From Nemophila menziesii (taxonomy: Eukaryota > Streptophyta > Magnoliopsida > Boraginales > Hydrophyllaceae), in the NCBI GenBank assembly GCA_029959085.1, contig JARWIR010000007.1, positions 43,575,137 to 43,639,136 of the forward strand: 64,000 nucleotides of DNA. Direction: 5' to 3'. Numbering within the stretch: the stretch's first letter is position 1; every line of letters starts with the position of its first letter. This document shows positions 21,559 through 32,650 of this stretch, in pieces. The notes under the pieces are model-generated. The model saw nothing but the letters and a program-made list of their open reading frames with translations. It was not told the DNA's origin and did no database searches. Position numbers and translations under genes: made by a program.

Positions 21559-23631
21559 TTATGCGCGAGAATCCATGTCCGTATCCTCGTCTCTGTTTCT
21601 CCCATATTGCTCGGTTTTCTCCTGTCCAGCTTCTATCGAATCTTGTACTTGGCTGTCGAGCCATACATCATAGCCACCTTCGCTGTCATGTTCGTTATAC
21701 CACAGCGGTTCAGGCGGTAATGGTGCCAAGGTGAACTTGGCGGAATTGCTGTGATCTTCGGTATTCACAGCTCCAATTGCTGCAGCAGATTTTTCTGCAA
21801 TTCCAGGCGCAGCTACTGGATCAACAGGTACAGGGGCCGAGAGTTGCTTATTTGCAGCTAGGTCCCTGCGTAAAATGTTACTTGCCTCCACATTTACCTC
21901 AACAAGCCCCTCCATATGAACCTCCTGATTTAAACTCTTGTCACTTATTTCTTGACCACCAATTCCTGAACCCCCAGCTTTGCTCCCGTTCTTTTTTGCT
22001 CCTTTCGTGCCCTTTTTTTCACCCTTTTTACCCTCGGTGTTTATCTCATTATTAGCTTCCATCGTCTCTATCTCTCGCACCTCCACTTCATCAATTAAAA
22101 CCCTCCTTTGCTCAAAATTAGGTGATGAAATTATGTTGTGGCCCTTAGTACCTCCATTTTTCTTATTATTTGCGTTGGCCCAGGATACGCTTTTACCCTT
22201 GTAACTATTTGATTTAGTTCCGGAGCTTTGACCCCTACTCGATATACTTTGCACCATTTGTCTTCTTTCGGGAATATTTTCTTCCACTCTTAACGCCTCA
22301 AAACGCGTTCCCAATCCGTTTTGATTGCTCGATTTAGTCGTGTTGCTTGAGTTCCCTCTCCCTTGACCTCTAGGGCCCCGACTTACTGTCATCCATTCCC
22401 CGTATTTTGTCTTAGTAGCCGAATTTTCTATCTCTTTCTCAATCATAGCTTCTTTACCTTTGTTCATATTCGTATCTTCCTCCATTCTAGTAGGACTATT
22501 TGGGGGACAATTCTCCTTTCTATGTCCAAATTTGCCACACTCGAAACAAATCAAATGCAAACCTTCATATTCCACTTTGCAAATATCTGAACCAATTCTC
22601 ACCTCAGGTTCAAGAGGTTTTTTCAAGTCTAGTTCTATAGCTAGCCTAGCATAATTACCTCTTAATCTCGCTTTTGTCATGGGATCGATTCTTACTGTTC
22701 GGCCTAACTTATTACCTATTTTCCTAAGAATACGAGCGGTATAGTTCTGCATTCCCACATTTGAGATTCTGACCCAAGCTGTTGTTGTTGTAATAGAATT
22801 CGTTATAGCATTGAAACTCTGAGTCCATTCTCTCACAACTAGGTAGTGATCTAGAACCATCCAAGGCCCACCCGAAAGTGCGAAGTCGAAATCCTCTCTC
22901 TTTTCGAACTTAACCATGTAATAACCATGCCCAACATCTACAATCTCAAGGTGCCCCTTAGGAGTCCAGATTTGTCTTAATTTAGATGATAGATATGAGA
23001 ACCCAACATCTCTGCCTAATAGCCTAATTACTGCTGTGTTGCGCCATAGTCTAACTCCCTCTTGGATCTCGTCCCTAGTTCTAATGACTGTCGGAATCGA
23101 ATCCTCTATTCCACATTCATCATCATCTTCAATTAGGTCCTCTAGTTCAAGATATTCGTCCTCACCCATTACACGATTAATTCTAGTTTCTTCCCTATCT
23201 TCGATTATTGGGATTACTAGATTATTACCAGTTACTGTTCCTTTCCAACCGTATAATGTAGGTCTAACAAAAGTGTTAGCGTTATTACCTGAGTTTGCAT
23301 TAATTCCAGGATTGTTATTCACAGTCTGCTTCCCAGGAGCTTCTGCCGTGAATGTACCATTAGCTGTTGTATTGGTTTCTTTCATTGTCATGGCGTCAGG
23401 CTTTGCAGGTGGGGTGGCGCGGAGCCTCTTCCCTGCGCGTCCCTCAATGATTGCGGTGCCAAGCTCTGGGAAGTCTTCCATGGTGGTGTCGCTGGTTGGA
23501 TAATCTGCAGCAGGCTGATCATCTTTGTTCGAATCCACTGTTGCTTCTTGTGTTGTGATCATTGTGTTTTCCGGTGGTAGGTTTCCTGGTGGTGGTGTGT
23601 CGCCCACCGTGTGGTGCGGCGGCGAAGCCAT
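21559..23631 (-). CDS. LINE-1 ORF1: DUF4283 / CCHC zinc-knuckle protein
   Basis: A 690-residue open frame starting MASPPHHTVGDTPPP. The DUF4283-like region (about 190-345) includes GHGYYMVKFEKREDFD and GGPWMVLDHYLVVREW, the nucleic-acid-binding domain typical of plant L1 ORF1 proteins. The knuckle CFECGKFGHRKENC (C-x2-C-x4-H-x4-C) follows. The C-terminal third is low-complexity and rich in Lys, Gly, Asn and Glu, ending in an acidic tail. It lies just upstream of ORF2 with about 40 bp between them and presumably packages LINE RNA. The frame is open, but expression is unknown. Confidence 0.9.
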   Translation of the reverse strand: MASPPHHTVGDTPPPGNLPPENTMITTQEATVDSNKDDQPAADYPTSDTTMEDFPELGTAIIEGRAGKRLRATPPAKPDAMTMKETNTTANGTFTAEAPGKQTVNNNPGINANSGNNANTFVRPTLYGWKGTVTGNNLVIPIIEDREETRINRVMGEDEYLELEDLIEDDDECGIEDSIPTVIRTRDEIQEGVRLWRNTAVIRLLGRDVGFSYLSSKLRQIWTPKGHLEIVDVGHGYYMVKFEKREDFDFALSGGPWMVLDHYLVVREWTQSFNAITNSITTTTAWVRISNVGMQNYTARILRKIGNKLGRTVRIDPMTKARLRGNYARLAIELDLKKPLEPEVRIGSDICKVEYEGLHLICFECGKFGHRKENCPPNSPTRMEEDTNMNKGKEAMIEKEIENSATKTKYGEWMTVSRGPRGQGRGNSSNTTKSSNQNGLGTRFEALRVEENIPERRQMVQSISSRGQSSGTKSNSYKGKSVSWANANNKKNGGTKGHNIISSPNFEQRRVLIDEVEVREIETMEANNEINTEGKKGEKKGTKGAKKNGSKAGGSGIGGQEISDKSLNQEVHMEGLVEVNVEASNILRRDLAANKQLSAPVPVDPVAAPGIAEKSAAAIGAVNTEDHSNSAKFTLAPLPPEPLWYNEHDSEGGYDVWLDSQVQDSIEAGQEKTEQYGRNRDEDTDMDSRA

Positions 23632-23990
23632 TAATTTTTCAAAGATTGGTATTCAGTTAGCAGGTTTTGCGGAGCGTAAAGACTCGTTCAAAAGTTTTTT
23701 ACTATAATTCCGTCCTTTCCTTGTCTTTGATATTCTATTCTTTATATATAAGATATATATTATTAAGGATATATTATTTAGAATCTTTTCCTTTTATTAT
23801 TTTTCTAATCTAAATATCAAATATATATAATTTTTTAATAAAATTCTTTCCTCTATTTTTATTTAATTTTAACAAAATTTAAAACTCTTCTTTTCAATAA
23901 TTTTTAAAAAATATTTATTGTTTACTATATTATCCCTCTTTAATTCAAACAAACCTTTAAGAAATCTACTTTTTAAAGACTTAAAAGAAC

Positions 23991-24300
23991 AAAAAGATAA
24001 TTAATTTTTTTTATCCAACCAATCCAATTTTAATTACAAGATCTTGACGTAGGACCCGTTTCATTTCATCACATCCGAAGGAACCTCAACAATCAAGCCG
24101 ATAATTTGCAAAAGAAGTTAGGCACAGAGTTATGCGGGACCAAAGAACGACTATTAGTCTTTTCAAATTAGCTAGTAGGTTCAAGAAACTTGGAATTAGT
24201 TGATTATTTTGGTTTTTTTGTTTTGGTGCTTCAGTACCTTCCATTGTTAAAAAAAAAAAAAAAAAGATAGTTAATTTTTTTTATCCAACCAATCCAATCT
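23991..24300 (+). mobile_element. Probable retroposed fragment with poly-A and long direct repeats
   Basis: A copy of AAAAAGATAATTAATTTTTTTTATCC...AATCCAAT at 23,991-24,030 recurs as AAAAAGATAGTTAATTTTTTTT...AATCCAAT at 24,261-24,300. Between them lies about 210 bp of ordinary-composition sequence ending in 17 A (24,249-24,265). The layout fits reverse transcription of a polyadenylated RNA with target duplication. One frame ends FAKEVRHRVMRDQR...KKLGIS-stop, which might be the tail of a protein, but the source gene was not recognised. A plain tandem duplication is the alternative. From 23.74 to 23.99 kb nothing was seen. Confidence 0.5.
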
Positions 24301-24479
24301 TGAAGATCTTTACAAGATCCAAACACTCCCAACTAACCCAAGTTTCTTACTCCATGTCAATTAAAAAATTTAACATCATATATTTATTTTTCCATATTTT
24401 TCTATTATTCATTATATCATTATTTGTTATTATAAACTAATATATATAAAATTGTATAAATAAAATAAAATTTCCAAAA

Positions 24480-25880
24480 ACTCTTCTACCCAGCAACCTT
24501 TCGTTTTTCCTTTCCTAACACTAGCTTCCAACCTTAAAAGAAAAAGCTTCCAGCACCCATGGCTTCAAGAAAAAGCTTCCAACACATTTCGTCCAGTAGC
24601 TACGAAAATAACAGACCAAGGTTGAGTTTCGTGATTCCTCATCCACCATAGCTGCGAAGGAGAGGCATGCTTGCTTCGTTCATTAACAAATCAACGAGGG
24701 CGATCTGTTTAATGAAGCTTCAATGGTAAGTACTCATTGAAACTTCATTGGTGAGTACCCGTTAATGGCGTGGCTATATGATTCCAGACGTTGAGCTTCG
24801 TGATTCCAAAGCTTCGTGCATGGTGTTTTCTTGAAGCTCATATGCTCGTTCGAAGGTGCTAACCATGGTTGCTGAACAGATATGTTATGCCATTTTTTGA
24901 AACTTAGTGAAGCAGGTCGGCCATTATAGGGTAGCTGTTGAAAATCAAGCTCCGTTCTGTGAACCTTTGTAGTTTAATACTCAGTAAAACTCCAATCTCT
25001 GTTTTTTCGAGCATAGTAATATTTGAGTACTCAGTAAAGTTTTGAAGAAATATTTGTAGATTTTTTTCTAGATCGAATTTTATTGGGAGAAGATGTAGAA
25101 GATATATAAAATTTGAGTGATGTAATTGATTTGGAAGCTTCACTGTTTGATCTTGAGCTTCTTTATTAAGCAACGAAACCAAAGATTATGTCATGATTCT
25201 ATCGCGTAGGTTTGTTGAAACTAGTCCAAGTTATACTCAGTGAAATATAATTGATGTCATTGTTGATGTCAACACATGCATATAATTTTTTTTAGGCAGA
25301 AGATATTTGTAAAATATTTCCTCAAGTGTTTGTAATTTTTTATTAAGAAAAGAATTTTTAAATTATTATTTCCTTTATATTTTTTGTCAACGTTAACTTA
25401 TCAAGCTACTTAGCGTTTTACAATGAGTACTCAGTGTTTTTTTTGCGATACTTAGTGAATTTTCCCTATTCTCAGTAAATTTTTTCCGAATCTCTATGGT
25501 TTCTTCGAAACAATAAATTCTCTGAGTACCCAGTAAAATCTCTAAGTACACCCAAGGTGGCGGCGTCAGCAGTGGTCGGTGGGTGGTGGTCGGAGCTGAA
25601 AAATATCGATACTTAGTGAGTTGATACTCAGTGATTTGTCCAGTGACTCAATGAGTTGGTGTTTTGCCACTTATGTATTGCCTTTATGTGGTATTTGTTT
25701 TATTTTAAGGTATTTTAGTATTTGATCAGATTGGGTAGTGTCCTCTTTAAATAAGAATATAGCCACATGTTCTTTGTAGGTCATAAATGTTGTCTCCAAG
25801 ACCATATATGTCAATCACCTTCTAAAAAACCTAGTTAGATTTTTATTTTAAAAGGCCTAGTTATATTTTTGTTTTTTAAA
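24480..25880. repeat. Non-coding repeat-like region with scattered GAGTACTCAGT motifs
   Basis: No open frame resembles a known protein. Short phrases of the form (GA)GTACTCAGT(A/G)AA or GATACTTAGTGAG occur ten or more times between about 24,730 and 25,640. The right side (25,790-25,880) has three variants of CCTAGTTA. Part of the vocabulary (AACTCAGTAAGCACTC, GAGTACTCACC) recurs at 31.64-31.73 kb. It is probably an old non-autonomous element of unknown class. Confidence 0.4.
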
Positions 25881-25999
25881 ATGCCTAGTTAGCAAAAGGG
25901 GCCTTTGTAATATTACCCAATTACCCTTAATTCATTAGAATATCGATAGGCGCAATAGTTAATGCAAAAGGATCAATTTCTGGTCGTCATTGTAAGGGT

Positions 26000-26760
26000 T
26001 AAAAAGGAAGGGTATTATATTCAAATTTGAAATTTAAAAGTCCATTTGGTGGATAATCTAGTGGTGGTGGATGTATATCCAACTGCTTATATTTTATAAT
26101 TTCATGATAGGTCCCTTTAGGTATGTGAGTTTGTACAACTGTCCAATAGTTATTGTGTTCAATATAATACATTATTTTCAAGATCCATATATGTTCAATA
26201 AGAACAAATCTTGTACTGGTAGGTATATATAGATTTATACCTAGATTTAGGTATATATAGATTTATACCCACAATCTAGGAAGGATTATATATTTATATT
26301 TTATAATTGCAACATCAATGGTTTAGGTATATACACAAGTTCTACTACACCAACAATTCACCAGTTTCCTGCATACCAACAAGAACATCAATTATAACTA
26401 ATAAAAATGGAATTCAGCAACATACACATACCCCTTGATCTTTTCCATATAAATAGGTGCATACCTACCACAATACACATACAATCAACTTATTTGACAT
26501 AGTACACATACCCACCATAGATGACTGGGCACATACCCACACATTATATAGACACCTTCTTGTGAACTGAATATCCACACACATATCCACTAGATGCATA
26601 CCCACCACAATAGTGACAAATATTTATTTCTCATATACCCACTACTCAATTAGCGTTTACCATATGTGAATAGCATAGATCTAAACTTTCATTAAATAAA
26701 AACCAAAAAAAGGGGGAAAATGGAAAGGATTGAGAGAATAGAAAGCACAACATGAAAAAA
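26000..26760. repeat. AT-rich spacer with short repeats
   Basis: GGTATATATAGATTTATACC units repeat near 26,222-26,272, and phrases around CATACCCAC/CACACATA recur between 26,400 and 26,640. No gene was seen. Confidence 0.35.
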
Positions 26761-26765
26761 AGATG

Positions 26766-27375
26766 ATATATATATATATATACTAGGTATAAACCCGTGC
26801 CTGAAGGCACTCTAAAAAATATAATTTAGAAAAATAAATTGAATATAAAATAAACACATTATTCTTGAGATAATTTAGAAAAATAAATTAAATATAAATT
26901 AAACACATTATTCTTGAGACAATTGAAGTTGTATAGTTATTTTTTTTTTGGTCTATGTTCACTTTTACAAATTAAATAGGTCAATAGTTTATATAACAGT
27001 GTAAAAAATAGTTTAAATAACATAACTAATAAAAGTGCAGGAACGTGGGTAGGAAAGTGAGTGTAATTTTATTTTATTTTTGAAAATTTGAAAAGGTATA
27101 AAATTGTGGAAATTAGTTATAATAAGATATTTTATTAAAAATAAATAAATAATAATAATAAAATGGTCCACATATAATCTAACGGTTGAAAAATATAGAC
27201 GGAAATCAAGACATCTTGAGCTGTCGAACTAAATTGAACAATCTGAACCATTAATTAAACTTGATTTAAAGGCCGAAAACTAGGAAAAAAATCGAATGGC
27301 TTAAAAATATGGAGGAGAATAGGATACATTTCGGGTCGTTGACCCTTCTCTAATATTATATCGATATAAATATTT
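26766..27375. repeat. AT-rich dispersed-repeat-like sequence
   Basis: It begins with an (AT)n run and TACTAGGTATAAACCCGTGC, followed by the small hairpin GTGCCTGAAGGCAC. It ends CTAATATTATATCGATAT. This beginning and end resemble a dispersed non-coding repeat seen in many plant genomes, but the class was not assigned. From 27,375 to 27,850 the sequence is AT-rich and shows nothing. Confidence 0.35.
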
Positions 27376-27853
27376 AATAATAAATTTAAAAAAAATTATA
27401 TATAATTAAAAGATGCGAAAACATTTATAATATTATATTATTTTATGTAATTTTGTGAAAAAATAGACTTTTTAGCTATAAGAATGAGATGTAATAACAT
27501 CATATTCTTTTTGTCACCTTTTAAATAAAATATAAATTGTTAAGAAAATATCATGAACATTTTTAACGAGAGTATCAAACCTTTTTTGTTTAAACTTTCT
27601 AAATAAGTTATTTTGGTTTTCTTAATTTTTATTTAGGACTTAACTAAACATAATCTTTGTTATAATTTTTACAAAAAATACGATTTAAAATTTTACTCAC
27701 AATTTTCAAATTTTAAAAAATTAAAATAGCAACTTAACTAATCTTTAATTTTATTGTTTTTTTTGTTCTAATTTTAGTTTTACCGTGTATTTGTACCATA
27801 GAGATTATGTGTCAATGATAGGACAAATGTATACATGTGTGAAATTCTTCAAT

Positions 27854-27965
27854 GTGGTTTGGGCTCTTTCTCATAAAATTTGATGGGTCCATGAATAGGG
27901 TGCTGACATGTGGTTTGGGCTCTTTCTCATAAGATTTGATGGGTCCATGAATAGGGTGCTGACAC
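27854..27965. repeat. Two-copy tandem repeat, period 56 bp
   Basis: GTGGTTTGGGCTCTTTCTCA...GGGTGCTGACA occurs at 27,854 and again at 27,910 with one or two differences. Confidence 0.85.
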
Positions 27966-28159
27966 GTGACAAGAATTGATGTGTGGGCGAACTGGATGAC
28001 GACACGTGTCAAACTTTCATTTATTACCAACTACCTCAATAAATGCTATTACCCAACTACCCCCAGATGGTCATTCCCATAAAGTGATTTCGATATACGC
28101 GCTGGCCATTAATAAATTGACACGTGTGTTTGTTTGTGGTCTAGATTTCGACACGTGTC
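27961..28159. promoter_or_regulatory. Cluster of four G-box/ABRE-like GACACGTG sites
   Basis: GACACGTGAC (27,961), GACACGTGTC (28,001), GACACGTGTG (28,119) and GACACGTGTC (28,150) lie within 200 bp. The CACGTG core is the known binding site of plant bZIP and bHLH factors. The only candidate gene nearby (28.76-30.14 kb) is transcribed towards this cluster, so it is not in an upstream promoter position. Function is unproven. Confidence 0.4.
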
Positions 28160-28758
28160 GTCCACTCATTAATTGCACGTTTAATCCTTTTAGTAGGTCA
28201 TTATAATAGAAAACTAAATAAACATTTTTTTAATATTGTTATTTATTTTGTAATTAATTATTTTATGTTAGTAAGTAATTTTTTTTAATTAATAAAATTT
28301 CATAATAAATAAAAATAATTATATACTAAATGTTAAATTATATTATTGCAAATTTGAATCCATATTCATGAATTTATAAATGTATATTATTGATTGTAAA
28401 ATATTTTATTTTCTATTTGTAATAAATAATGTAATATGTGATATATTTTCTTATTTAGCATTTTCTAGGAAGATTTAATAAAACTGGAAAATATATTAAT
28501 TGATGTGATATTGTAAGGATTGTTGAGTATAAATTTAAAAATTAATTGATAATTAATGTATTTTAAACTACCAAATTGTAATATCTTGATATATATATAT
28601 ATACAATTATTTTAGTTCATTACAAACATGAACAAGCGTTTTTTCTATATATACAGGTGTTTTTGTTCATTACAAACGTGTAACATTGACCCGAAACCCG
28701 CACTCCTCACCAAAAATTTTCGAGCTTCCTTAAGCCAGCGTTTATCTTGGTTAGAAGG

Positions 28759-30142
28759 TTAATCGAGCTCCTAATCACTATGATACACTATAAAACAAGT
28801 AAACAAAACAATTTACTATCCTAATTAGGTCATTACTTAATAACTTGCATGCAATTAAGAACATACCTTTGAATGGTTCATTACTATTTTTTTCTCGGCC
28901 GCATAACGGGCTGAATCTTTTTTTGACATTTCCTCAAATATAATCTTCTGATCCATTTGAAGAGTTCTATATTCAGCTGCCAATTTTTTTTGAAGTTTGA
29001 CTTTTCGGTCCTCCTTTTTGTATTCAGTCTTCCGAGCGTTACCCACTGCATACCTATATAGCAGAGTATAAAATTACAACTCATAAACCTATGTAGTATT
29101 CTTATCACACGAAAATATTAAAACTTACAAATAACAAGCATAACCACATTTTACTCTTTTGGGAAAAGGATGAAGTGATTGATCGTCTTCGGTCTCGTTG
29201 TCTCTACAAAAAGAAAAACAGATTAATACATATTTTAATTATTAAAAAAAATTGACCAACTTCGAGAATCTGAAATGCAACTTTAACTTACAAGTTTGAA
29301 CTAATGGTCAATTATGTTTCAAATAATGGAAAATTATTACTAGCCAAATAGTCTATAGCAATAATGTGATGCTATAATCAATTCACAGAATGTGATTTTT
29401 AGCTCACAGCCATATTATATTACATCAACTGAACACTAATATTCAAGTTCACATCCATTTATACAGAAAACACCAACATTTTAGTATATAAGATGACATA
29501 AAAGACCAAGAAAAAGATATATAGACACAACATTCCTTGTTCCTTGTTCCTTAATATCACACACTTACATATATAATATATATTATATATACCAAGAATA
29601 TAAGGAATTTATTGGGAAATTACTGGGAAAGAGTTACATTCCTTATTCTTTGTTTTTTATGGTTAGATAACAAAATATTAGTTCCTTATAATATGCTAAA
29701 ATTGCTATATAGTTCCTTATAATATGCTAAAATTGCTCTATAGTTCCTTATTATATGCTAAAATTACTTTATAGTTCCTTATTATTTTTATCTCACGTAA
29801 GTGAAAATCTTTGAATTACACTTAAACCTCTATCAAATCCAAACGAATCTTTCAAAAGGTAAATTTAATCTAAACACTAAAACTATTTTGATAGAGGCGA
29901 GCTAATTTCATTCCAAGAATACGCAAAATGCATATTCCAAAAGTAAAACACCCATAAATTGAAAACAAAAAAATTAACTTTAGAAGTAAAATCCCTAAAT
30001 TTATATCAATAATCTTTAACAAGTCAACCAAAAAAATCAAAAACTCAACTTTATTGAGTGAGGAGATACAGAAATTAAAAAGCCCAAGAATAGAAAAAAG
30101 TATAAAAATTCCTCACATTTGGGGTTGTTTATCCTTAGCCAT
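28759..30142 (-). CDS. Proposed small four-exon gene, 99 aa, function unknown
   Basis: Exons (minus strand): 30142-30117, 29203-29129, 29053-28867 and 28770-28759. Donors GTGAGG, GTAAGT and GTATGT and acceptors GTAG, ATAG and TTAG keep the frame from ATG to TAA, totalling 300 bp. The start context ACAATGGCTAAGG is typical of plants. The protein is highly charged: a short acidic N-terminus (NETEDDQS), then FPKRVKCGYACYLYAVGNA, then a Lys/Glu-rich helix-forming stretch (EYKKEDRKVKLQKKLAAEY) and KKDSARYAAEKK. A family was not recognised. A TATA box stands upstream and introns are normal, which favours a real gene. The 12-bp last exon is the weakest part; otherwise the frame ends within the intron after three more codons. 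Confidence 0.55.
29680..29790. repeat. 31-bp minisatellite, about 3.5 copies
   Basis: AGTTCCTTATAATATGCTAA begins at 29,680, 29,711, 29,742 and 29,773 (last copy partial), a strict 31-bp period. It lies in the first intron of the proposed small gene. Confidence 0.9.
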
Positions 30143-30425
30143 TGTTTGTGAGAATCGAAAACAACAAAAATGCCCAATTACAGTTCTTCTTCAAAGCCTA
30201 TTGATCCACGTTTTTTATTTTTCCTCCAACAAACCCAATTTTTTTCCAGTAATCTTCAAAAATTTTACACCAAATGATAAGCTTGCAAGAATGGTGTGAT
30301 TTTTAAAGTAAATAATCCTGTGATTATGCTGTTGCGCGAGTAGCAAGGTTCTCAAAAAACGGAGTGAAGTTTGCTGTCGAAGAATGAGAAAAAGAAAGAA
30401 GAAATGGGGGACGGGGGAGGGGTGG

Positions 30426-30433
30426 TATTTATA
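30426..30433 (-). promoter_or_regulatory. TATA box for the proposed small gene
   Basis: TATAAATA on the minus strand, followed by a C-rich then CT-rich leader (ACCCCTCCCCCGTCC...) and the ATG about 285 bp downstream. Confidence 0.45.
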
Positions 30434-30614
30434 ATTAAAAACTAATAATAAAATTAATCATTTTGCACACTTTATGAAAACAACCATACTGCTAAAATTT
30501 GGTCCTTTATTTACGAGAATATACCATACTAATTGCTTTTCAGTCCCTCATTAAGGGTAAAATGTCTTTTATTCTTTTATTAAAATATTCAGACTGCATG
30601 GAAGACTCTCCCAT

Positions 30615-30710
30615 CATTATTTGTATTCTTACCCAACTTCTAATCTATCAGTATTTGTTTTCACGGGTAAAAGTTTTTAGATCTAGTATTGCTTGTTTTG
30701 GAGTCGATTA
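30615..30710. repeat. Paralogue of the MITE-2 insertion site (empty site)
   Basis: TCTATCAGTATTTGTTTTCACGGGTAAAAG and the following AGATCTAGTATTGCTTGTTTTGGAGTCGATT match the two flanks of the MITE at 15,745-15,935 (CTATCAGTATTTGTTTTT and ACGGGTAATTTTTTTTAGATCTAGTAT...GGAGTCGATT) without the MITE. Confidence 0.75.
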
Positions 30711-30789
30711 GTCAAGTTCAATAAAGTAGGGGTATTTAATTTATAAGGCCTCAACCCATTAAGAAACACTTACAAAAGTGTCATCTAAC

Positions 30790-32650
30790 TAGCCTGTTAT
30801 AACCGGACTAAAATGGAAGAAAAAGACTAGAACAACCTTCTCTCCCAGATACTAACAGAGAACAAATCAAAACCAAAAGTAAAATCTATAGGGAGTTTTG
30901 TTTCGTCCCTCCCCTTCCTTTCTCTGTCTTCCATCTGGACCAAAAAATCGCCTCTCACCTTCGCACCATATCATCTTCCTCCTGTTGAAGAAAACTGACT
31001 GTGTCCCATTTGAATCTTCTCTTTCACCTCTCACCATCCGACCTTCCCACCAACAAACAACTCTATTCTCTATATCCAAACCACCGCTCTCTTAAACCAG
31101 AAAACCGCCATTCGTGGAACATACACCACCAACAAACAACCGCGTCTCTCCGCTGATCTAGTTTTTTGTTTATTGTTCTAATGGTGATGAGTGTGCATAG
31201 TTTTCTTTTTGTTTTTTTCCCTAAGTTACGAGTGTAAAGATATTTCGTTTTGTTTTTGTTCCTATGATAAATGGTGCAAAGCAATGAAGCTCAAGCAAAG
31301 CTTGAAGCCATCACACCATCCCACCGTCGTAACTCCGGTGAAGCTCCAGCATCCCACCATCATAGCTCCAGCGCCGAAAATGGTCTGAGATCTGCCGTTA
31401 AGCTTTGCTTGAGCTCCAGCATCCCACCATCGCACCATCGTGGCGGCATGTCTTCCCTCCGTTTGGATATACTCCGGCGAGGAGAAAAAAGCTTCGTTGT
31501 GAAGTCCGACGAGCGACAGCTGCGAGCGTCCTCCATTTCCCTTCTTTTCCATGGAGCTCTGGGGACGAGGAGAAGCAACGCCGTCCATGGCTACGAGACC
31601 TCTTCACGCAGTCTGTAGTTCGAGGAGAAGAACACAGATCCATAAAACTCAGTAAGCACTCTATAAAAAAACATTGAGTATTCGATAAAATTAATGAGTA
31701 GTGTTAACAAAATTAAGAGTACTCACCGTTTTTATTACAATTTCAAACTAATTACAACACAAAAAACACAAACTAATTACAACAAAAAAATAAAAAACAC
31801 AAACTAATTCATGTTCTAGAAAAAAAACTAACTAATTACTCCATAAACCTACTCTATATTTTGACCAGATATGGGAAGCTATGTTTTCTAACAAAAAAAA
31901 ACTTGCATCGAGATCTCGAGATCTCAACACATCGTGCTTCTCTTGTGTAGGCGACTTGGCTTCGTCTTCAAAAGAAGAGGCTTGGCATCGTCTTCAGGCG
32001 AGCTCGAACAAAGCAGGCGACCTCGAACATAGCTCAGGCTATCTCAAATGGAGCTCAATAGTGCCTAGAACGGAGCTCAGCTCCTCGCCTGATCTTTGCA
32101 ACGGAGACAACGTTCATGGCTGTTGCAACAAAGGAACTGAAGAAGATGGACATAAATGGAGCTGGAGAAGACAACCAACTTAGATCTTGCAGCTCTCGCA
32201 CCACTGCTGCGGTTTCGTCTCAGACGTGGTCAGCAGCTGCGAAGGACTCTCGAGCTTCTCTTGGACAAATGGAGTTAGGTGGCAGAGGATAGATGGAGTG
32301 ATATTGTACTTCTCCGTGAAATGGACCAGCTCAGTTCCTTGTTGCACATACGACGACTTGGAGATGCAGAGGAGACGAAGGAGCTATGGCAGCGGGGGTG
32401 AACCATAGTAGCTCCGGCGAGCTTCAGATTAGGGTTTCGTGATTATTACAAAAAAAAGTGAGAGATTGAAAGAGGAAAAATAAATTAGGTTTAAATAAAT
32501 GCTAAAATAAAATATTATAAATAGGAAAACAAAAAACAAAAGAGAATATAAATGTAATTGGAATTTTAAATTATAGTGTAAGATCTAATTTGAAGTTTTT
32601 AGTAAGAAAAAAAAAATAAGGTTAAGAATGAAAATAGGAGGTGTCTTCAA
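30790..32650 (-). repeat. Unclassified element-like region, GC-richer, no intact gene
   Basis: Many overlapping open frames exist on both strands at 30.87-32.4 kb, but none resembles a known protein, and they shadow one another. Phrases such as GCTCCAGCATCCCACCAT repeat (31,336, 31,415), as does ACCAACAAACAAC (31,050, 31,128). The minus-strand right end (TAAAAAGTCTTGAAGACACCTCC, then TTACTAAAA..., ATTTAAAATT) resembles the start of the sequence at 52,436 (GGGGTCTTGAAAATACCACC...), suggesting members of one repeat family in opposite orientation. It is probably a decayed non-autonomous element. Confidence 0.4.

Larger units (their letters stand above)
17044..23730 (-). mobile_element. LINE-1, nearly intact non-LTR retrotransposon
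   Basis: A complete-looking plant L1-type LINE on the minus strand: a 5' leader of about 100 bp, ORF1 (23,631-21,559), ORF2 (21,517-17,112, one frameshift), a short 3' UTR, and a terminal A tract seen as a T run at 17,041-17,051. TATTCTATTC, extendable to TATTCTATTCTTT, flanks it at 17,031-17,043 and 23,731-23,743 and is taken as the target-site duplication. Full length, matching duplication and nearly open frames suggest a fairly recent insertion. Confidence 0.9.

Noticed and set aside
31262..31677. Several overlapping open frames of 65-115 codons on both strands
   Set aside because: They overlap in five frames, have skewed composition and no conserved motif. The local GC-richer composition explains the lack of stops.
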